A stretch of 64,000 nt of DNA from Treponemataceae bacterium. GTDB taxonomy: Bacteria > Spirochaetota > Spirochaetia > Treponematales > Treponemataceae. Where the stretch lies: NCBI GenBank assembly GCA_024402435.1, contig JAKSTU010000002.1, forward strand, positions 1 to 64,000, written 5' to 3'. Below the pieces are notes generated by a model. The model worked only from the letters and a program-made list of their open reading frames with translations. It searched no databases and was not told where the DNA came from. The position numbers were made by a program, and so were the translations under genes. Positions 60,201 through 64,000 of this stretch are shown here, one piece after another (position 1 is the stretch's first letter; each line of letters starts with the position of its first letter).

Positions 60201-62081
60201 GAAGATGCTTCAAATACAGGAATCAACTGTGTCTGGGCCAGCAACGACCCTGAAATCATGGACATAATCGATACGCCGGAACTGGCTTACGGAACTTCCC
60301 GCGCTGTTTCAGACCGGTATCTTGAAGTTGCTGAAAGATGCGTTGCCCTTAACAACAGCGGTACGGAAGAAATCCGTGAACTTGCCCGTAATATTTCAGA
60401 ACTGAACTTGGAAGGTGTTTCTCTTGCCCTCAGTGATGATGAAGAATCTCAGGCCAGATTTGAAGAAATACAGATTATTACTACAGCACTTCAGAGCAGG
60501 CTGAATACTGAACTTTCTGATCTTGCCAACAGCGGTACAGGTTCAATTCCTGAGTTCCCCCTGGATTCAATTGACGAAGAAAACAGTCACTATCTTTTCT
60601 ATAAACCTGTAGTTTTCAGACAGGGTTCTGATCAGATTTTTGTTCGCGGTGCAGTTCTGCTTCAGGTTTCTACGGAACAGATGCAGATTGTGGTAAACGA
60701 AACACGCAATCAGGTAATTCAGACAGCAGTTCTTATTTCTCTTATTTCAATGATCATCGGAATTTTCGGTTCTCTTGCAATGGCTTCATACATTATTGTT
60801 CCTGTGCGCAAACTTGCAAAACATGTGGAAATGATCCGTGATACGGAAGACAAGGAAAAACTAGCCGGACGCAATATTGAGATCAAATCACGCGACGAAA
60901 TCGGTATGCTGGGTGACTCTGTGAATGAAATGACCAGCGGACTTGTAAAGGCTGCCGCTGCTGCAAAGGATCTTACAGTCGGAAAGGAACTGCAGAAAAT
61001 GTTCATTCCTCTTGAAACAGACCGTTCCGGCCGCAAACTTACTACAGGTTCAATGGATGACAAAAAGGCGCAGGTTTTCGGTTATTACGAAGGTGCAAAA
61101 GGTGTTTCCGGTGACTATTTTGACTGTCTTAAACTTGATGACAAGCATTACGCACTGATCAAGTGCGACGTTTCCGGTAAAGGTGTGCCTGCTGCCCTTA
61201 TCATGGTTGAAGTTGCAACACTGTTCCTGAATTACTTCAAAGACTGGAGCTACAGCAAGGACGGCTACAATCTCGGCCCTGTGGTGTCTCAGATCAATGA
61301 TCTGATAGAAAGCCGCGGTTTCAAAGGGCGTTTTGCAGCGTTTACTCTCTGCATTTACAATTCTGACAACGGTGATCTTTATTTCTGTAATGCAGGTGAC
61401 AAGCTTATACACATTTATGATGCGGCTGAAGGCAAAAAGAAAACCATAACATTGCAGGAAACCGCCGCCGCCGGTGTATTCCCTTCATTCATTGTGGATT
61501 CAAAGGGCGGCTTCCAGGTGACAAAGCTTCATCTTAATCCGGGGGACGTGCTTTTCCTTTACACTGACGGTATTGAAGAAGCAAAGCGCATGTTCCGTGA
61601 CAAGCATTTCAACGTGATTTCATGCCAGGAACCGGGTCTTGCAGAAGGCGAAGTTCACGGAATGCATCTTGTGGGCCAGGACAACGAAGAAATGTCTCCT
61701 GAACGCGTTGATGCAATCATCGAAGCTGTGTTCAGCCGCGGTGTCTACAAACTTGAAAAATACCACAACCCGATTGACGGTGAAACTCTGGAATTTGATT
61801 TCTCACGCTGTTCCGGCACTGCAGAAGATGCTGTCATGGCACTGGTTTCCGTAGAAAAGGTTTTCCGTATGTACAAGACTCCTGATGTTCAGCCCAAGGA
61901 CAAAATCCTTGTTGATTCAAAAATCGACGCATTCCTGAACAGATGCTTTGTCCAGTACAACGACTATTGTGCTTATCGTGAAGATCATCCTGATTATCCT
62001 GAATACAAGTATTACACACGTGTAAAAGAGGATTCTCAGTACGACGACCTTACGCTGGTTGCCCTCAAGCGGAAGGTCTGA
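57246..62081 (+). CDS. Giant transmembrane sensor with SpoIIE/PP2C phosphatase domain
   Basis: 1611 residues. A signal peptide (1-22) leads to a large exported region: about 150-510 reads like a beta-propeller with repeated strand units and exposed Asp/Trp motifs, then about 515-830 like fibronectin-III modules (SYSWSKDPE, YFKARALDYAGNWS). Membrane segments follow near 838-857, 900-922 and 1157-1180, with a second exported sensor region (924-1155) between the last two. After a HAMP linker (about 1183-1240) comes the SpoIIE phosphatase with D1290 in SGDYFDC, D1308 in CDVSGKG and a closing DDLTLVALK near 1600. It probably dephosphorylates a cytoplasmic protein in response to an envelope signal. 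No antagonist is encoded nearby. Confidence 0.9.
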   Translation: MTKKRLFAFAFALICATALLSAQSGLSFDEMYWEHPSVVSTGDGRFPQTATKPATTYVPPPEEIVLPDENLLLEGIEAPLDHSDCSGSVTDRLASDYAAFLGSDFPDFFIESLELWEAENPLAAEESPIIADKEKEIIPVCKDAVIWEEIEVKEGGGQVWLSGILYSDESGVERKLDRFAGPFPYAGEVPRLFSCALSHEGILAVAALTDVRQMEVFTITDFGGNITRTPLNQNGYSLVAPRIFPASDGSFMLFATQGQNETFSIYCSQSDNGFEWTDFSEFSASVGLQNPFVPTLLATDWGDYVVFQSSFLSGDRYSFQLYGTLKDKETGEWSEPLLLTANSADFTDYDNQNAVAGVCDGLIYLAWERSDLSSRPQIYACAIDPETAGIVTGPSRVSVGDGAENSPFFVNLMGTPTVFWSDNRSGISSLYFAGFNGFFWDENSWDYESDNLLFPKLSAVSEDSFSLVWQEPAGKQYAIKRITPDRTVAAPSVKAYSFRVGRRYATAKAQFSVSLPEDSSFVMGYSYSWSKDPEVEPSYSELDIVTDSLCTVYPTSDGTWYFKARALDYAGNWSLCESVPYVYDITPPPAPVITLPPFDDYGFLTSNTFDMSWYVPVRNGDVNDVVGYTYNLEYMGVTARSVVDREYLDSQRWGLPEKLPAFVVSGSRMINYENRDDGVYAFSVSAIDSAGNIGPRSIKYFALNKYIPYTSIYALSVDIDQFGIISIGISGRGFTTDGNVEAVYVHPAGQPYESGVPVEFTIESDKIISGITVAGLFRGDYAVTLVHPARGPYESVQTFYTDEYGTVKMGDYTQVYEPKSLELVSNEDFIIQLYKILISLAVLCVVIGVFSVIKATVNSARDVRSVNKQVKALIQGETMPSIIRENKRDSRQKGLSFKYRLAFFTSILVLGVVLSVSLTLGFVSFRNQQQMLTQALKERVDVMLESLASGAKAYLPTHNTLELSLLPNQTENQSDIEFASIIALSEDASNTGINCVWASNDPEIMDIIDTPELAYGTSRAVSDRYLEVAERCVALNNSGTEEIRELARNISELNLEGVSLALSDDEESQARFEEIQIITTALQSRLNTELSDLANSGTGSIPEFPLDSIDEENSHYLFYKPVVFRQGSDQIFVRGAVLLQVSTEQMQIVVNETRNQVIQTAVLISLISMIIGIFGSLAMASYIIVPVRKLAKHVEMIRDTEDKEKLAGRNIEIKSRDEIGMLGDSVNEMTSGLVKAAAAAKDLTVGKELQKMFIPLETDRSGRKLTTGSMDDKKAQVFGYYEGAKGVSGDYFDCLKLDDKHYALIKCDVSGKGVPAALIMVEVATLFLNYFKDWSYSKDGYNLGPVVSQINDLIESRGFKGRFAAFTLCIYNSDNGDLYFCNAGDKLIHIYDAAEGKKKTITLQETAAAGVFPSFIVDSKGGFQVTKLHLNPGDVLFLYTDGIEEAKRMFRDKHFNVISCQEPGLAEGEVHGMHLVGQDNEEMSPERVDAIIEAVFSRGVYKLEKYHNPIDGETLEFDFSRCSGTAEDAVMALVSVEKVFRMYKTPDVQPKDKILVDSKIDAFLNRCFVQYNDYCAYREDHPDYPEYKYYTRVKEDSQYDDLTLVALKRKV

Positions 62082-62134
62082 CGGTCATTGCGGCATTATC
62101 CATGAAAGGATTCTGTGCAATTCAGTTCATAGGA

Positions 62135-62163
62135 TTGAGAAAAAATCCATAAAAGGATATATT
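62135..62163 (+). promoter_or_regulatory. Promoter of gltX
   Basis: TTGAGA (62135-62140), a 17-base spacer and TATATT (62158-62163), about 33 bases before the start codon; GAGGT at 62186-62190 is the ribosome-binding site. Confidence 0.75.
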
Positions 62164-62195
62164 CATTTAACTAATTGTTTTTTTTGAGGTAACTT

Positions 62196-63779
62196 ATGGA
62201 AGTTCGTGTTCGTTATGCTCCGTCTCCTACGGGAATGCAGCACATCGGCGGTGTACGTACCGCTTTGTTCAATTATCTTTACGCAAAAAGTCAGGGCGGA
62301 AAATTCATTCTGCGCCTTGAAGATACTGACCGCACCCGCTACGGCGAAGAATATGTGCAGAACCTTTATGACACACTGGCATGGCTCGGTGTGGAATGGG
62401 ACGAAGGCGGTGTCAAAGGCGGTGAATACGGTCCTTATGTTCAGTCAGAACGCTTTGAACTGTACAAAAAATATGCAATGGAACTGGTAGAAAAAGGTCA
62501 GGCATATTACTGCTTCTGTGACGAGGAACGCCTTGAAAGAATCCGCATTCTGCAGACAAAGAACAAGATGGCTCCCGGTTATGACAGAAACTGCCGTCAC
62601 CTTACAGAAGAAGAAATCAAGGCAAATCTTGATGCCGGCAAACCTTATGTTATCCGCCTCAAAGTGCCTTTGGAAGGAGAAACACGATTCCACGACGCCA
62701 TTCTCGGTGACATTGAATGGAAGAACGAAGACGTAAGCCCGGATCCCGTACTCCTCAAAAGTGACGGATTCCCTACATATCACCTGGCAAACATTGTTGA
62801 TGACCATTTCATGAAGATTTCTCACGTAATGCGCGCTCAGGAATGGATTCCTTCAACTCCTATGCATGTAATCATGTACAAGGCTTTCGGTTGGGATCAT
62901 CCTGAATTCTGCCACCTGCCCATGGTTATGGGTAAAGACGGTCAGAAACTTTCCAAACGCCACGGTGCAACAAGTGTGAATGAATTCCGTGCCCGCGGTT
63001 ACTGTGCAAAAGCACTCATCAACTATGTGGCGATGCTGGGATGTTCATACGAAGACGGCCGTGACATTTACGATCTTAAGGATTTTGAACGCCTTTTCAA
63101 ACTGGAGCACCTGAACAAGGCTCCCGCAGTTTTTGATTACAAGAAACTTGAATGGTACAACGGTCAGTATATCCGTGCAATGACTGATCAGGAACTGTTT
63201 GACGCAGTTCTGCCTTTCATCACAGGAACCGGCGATGCTGCCATTCCGATCAATGCAAGCGAAGAATTCCCTGCACCTCATGTTGGTCCTGAGTATTCCG
63301 GAATTGCTTACGACGGTGACAAACTGGTAATTGCTCCTGAAGCATTGGCTGCCGGTGCAGAAGCTTTGGAAGACGCAGTTATCCGCGAAAAACTGATGGC
63401 CCTTATGCCGCTTATCAAAGAGCGTCTCCACTTCCTGACAGATGCTGCCGAAATGGTAGGATTCCTGTTCAAGAACGTGGCCGTACCGCCTGTTGAACAG
63501 ATTGTTCCCAAAAAACTGGATGCTGCAAAGACAAAGGAAGTGCTTGAAAAATCACTGGAATTCATTGCGGCTCTTCCCGGACTTCCTGATCACGAAGCAC
63601 AGGAAGAATTGGCCCGCTCAATGGCAGAGTCAATGGGAATCAAACTTGGTGACTTTATGATGCCGATTCGCATGGCAGTTACAGGAAGCAAGGTTTCTCC
63701 GCCTCTCATGGGTTCAATCCTTGCTTTGGGCGTAGAAAAAGCCATTGCCCGCACAAAGGCTGCAATCGCTACATTCTGA
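62196..63779 (+). CDS. gltX: Glutamyl-tRNA synthetase
   Basis: 527 residues, a class I synthetase that charges tRNA-Glu. The opening RVRYAPSPTGMQHIGGVRTA contains the HIGH-type motif, and MGKDGQKLSKRHGATSVNEF the KMSKS-type motif. The zinc site CFC near residue 107, followed by CRH, is kept. It is somewhat longer than E. coli GltX (471 residues), with the extra part in the anticodon-binding half. Whether it also charges tRNA-Gln cannot be read from this sequence. It has its own promoter and terminator. Confidence 0.97.
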   Translation: MEVRVRYAPSPTGMQHIGGVRTALFNYLYAKSQGGKFILRLEDTDRTRYGEEYVQNLYDTLAWLGVEWDEGGVKGGEYGPYVQSERFELYKKYAMELVEKGQAYYCFCDEERLERIRILQTKNKMAPGYDRNCRHLTEEEIKANLDAGKPYVIRLKVPLEGETRFHDAILGDIEWKNEDVSPDPVLLKSDGFPTYHLANIVDDHFMKISHVMRAQEWIPSTPMHVIMYKAFGWDHPEFCHLPMVMGKDGQKLSKRHGATSVNEFRARGYCAKALINYVAMLGCSYEDGRDIYDLKDFERLFKLEHLNKAPAVFDYKKLEWYNGQYIRAMTDQELFDAVLPFITGTGDAAIPINASEEFPAPHVGPEYSGIAYDGDKLVIAPEALAAGAEALEDAVIREKLMALMPLIKERLHFLTDAAEMVGFLFKNVAVPPVEQIVPKKLDAAKTKEVLEKSLEFIAALPGLPDHEAQEELARSMAESMGIKLGDFMMPIRMAVTGSKVSPPLMGSILALGVEKAIARTKAAIATF

Positions 63780-63800
63780 TTCTGTATCAGCTGAAAAGCA

Positions 63801-63838
63801 AAAGCCTGCACTTTTTATGAAGCGCAGGCTTTTTTTTG
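63801..63838. terminator. Terminator after gltX
   Basis: AAAGCCTGC (63801-63809) pairs with GCAGGCTTT (63824-63832), followed by T residues. T-rich sequence on the other strand suggests it also ends the converging minus-strand gene. Confidence 0.88.
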
Positions 63839-63881
63839 TCTTTTTGTCTTTGTCGTGGAATCTGAAGCTGTTTGACAGGTG

Positions 63882-64000
63882 TTACCGGCAGTCTACAGTA
63901 AAAGTAGCAGTTTTTTCGTTGCCCAAAAGGTCTGTCACTGTTATGGAAATCAGATTCTGTCCGCCGTTCAGAATGATTTCGCCTATGAACTGACGGGTAC
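63882..64000 (-). CDS. C-terminal end of a secreted Ig-like-domain protein (partial)
   Basis: On the minus strand the frame is open from the window edge to a TAA at 63882-63884. The 39 visible residues include GEIILNGGQNLISITVTD, LGNEK and ATFTVDC, the pattern of the last strands of a bacterial Ig-like or fibronectin-like module. Only the end of the gene is in the window, so nothing more can be said of its role. Confidence 0.6.
   Translation of the reverse strand, partial: TRQFIGEIILNGGQNLISITVTDLLGNEKTATFTVDCR

Noticed and set aside
1-64000. Mobile elements, prophage or genomic-island signs
   Set aside because: No transposase, integrase, phage gene or attachment-site duplication was seen; nothing next to the two tRNA genes looks integrated.

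Overview
The window reads as chromosome from a saccharolytic, motile spirochaete, most probably a gut- or rumen-type Treponema. The basis is the gene content: a fliF-fliG-fliH-fliI-fliJ cluster, separate secD and secF behind yajC, a eukaryote-like isoleucyl-tRNA synthetase, many lipoproteins with relaxed lipoboxes, HD-GYP and SpoIIE-type phosphatase signalling, and several sugar ABC systems. This is inferred from protein resemblance read by eye, not from a database search. I see no prophage, insertion sequence, CRISPR array or rRNA.

Layout. 1-3516: a ChvE/GguA/GguB-type monosaccharide ABC transporter, entered in its binding protein. 3620-6681: an acetyltransferase, tRNA-Pro and tRNA-Asp, a lipoprotein and a cation/proton antiporter. 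6810-10240: yajC-secD-secF. 10368-14723: a cysteine desulfurase, a His-rich COG0523 metallochaperone GTPase and a secreted formylglycine-enzyme-like protein with a Tyr/Asp repeat tail. 14840-21619: aroC, a TetR regulator, a CBS-SpoIIE phosphatase, an orphan pair of small proteins, a CstA-type transporter and a DUF554 protein. 21693-25263 (minus): moxR, DUF58 and a DUF4129-like membrane protein.

25459-34373 is a beta-galactan utilisation locus: a LacI regulator, a binding protein, two permeases, a secreted GH53 endo-galactanase and a cytoplasmic GH35 beta-galactosidase. No ATPase is encoded here. Near-identical LacI-type operators lie in the lacI promoter, in its first codons and in the GH53 promoter, so the locus looks like one autoregulated regulon. 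A GH36 alpha-galactosidase lies further on at 49295-51529.

34573-42098: an HD-GYP protein, ileS, a lipoprotein, a long uracil-phosphoribosyltransferase-like protein and a TPR lipoprotein. 42116-47713 (minus): the flagellar basal-body/export cluster. 47897-49254: a 1-phosphofructokinase and a CadC-like metal sensor. 51640-62081 is a two-gene unit of a 1869-residue secreted helical protein and a 1611-residue transmembrane sensor-phosphatase, the most unusual pair in the window. It is followed by gltX and the end of a secreted protein gene.

A recurring feature is a good -35/-10 pair ending 6-9 bases before an ATG that has no Shine-Dalgarno sequence (antiporter, COG0523 gene, moxR, lacI, GH36). 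This suggests that leaderless or nearly leaderless mRNAs are common here, alongside ordinary AGGAG-led genes.
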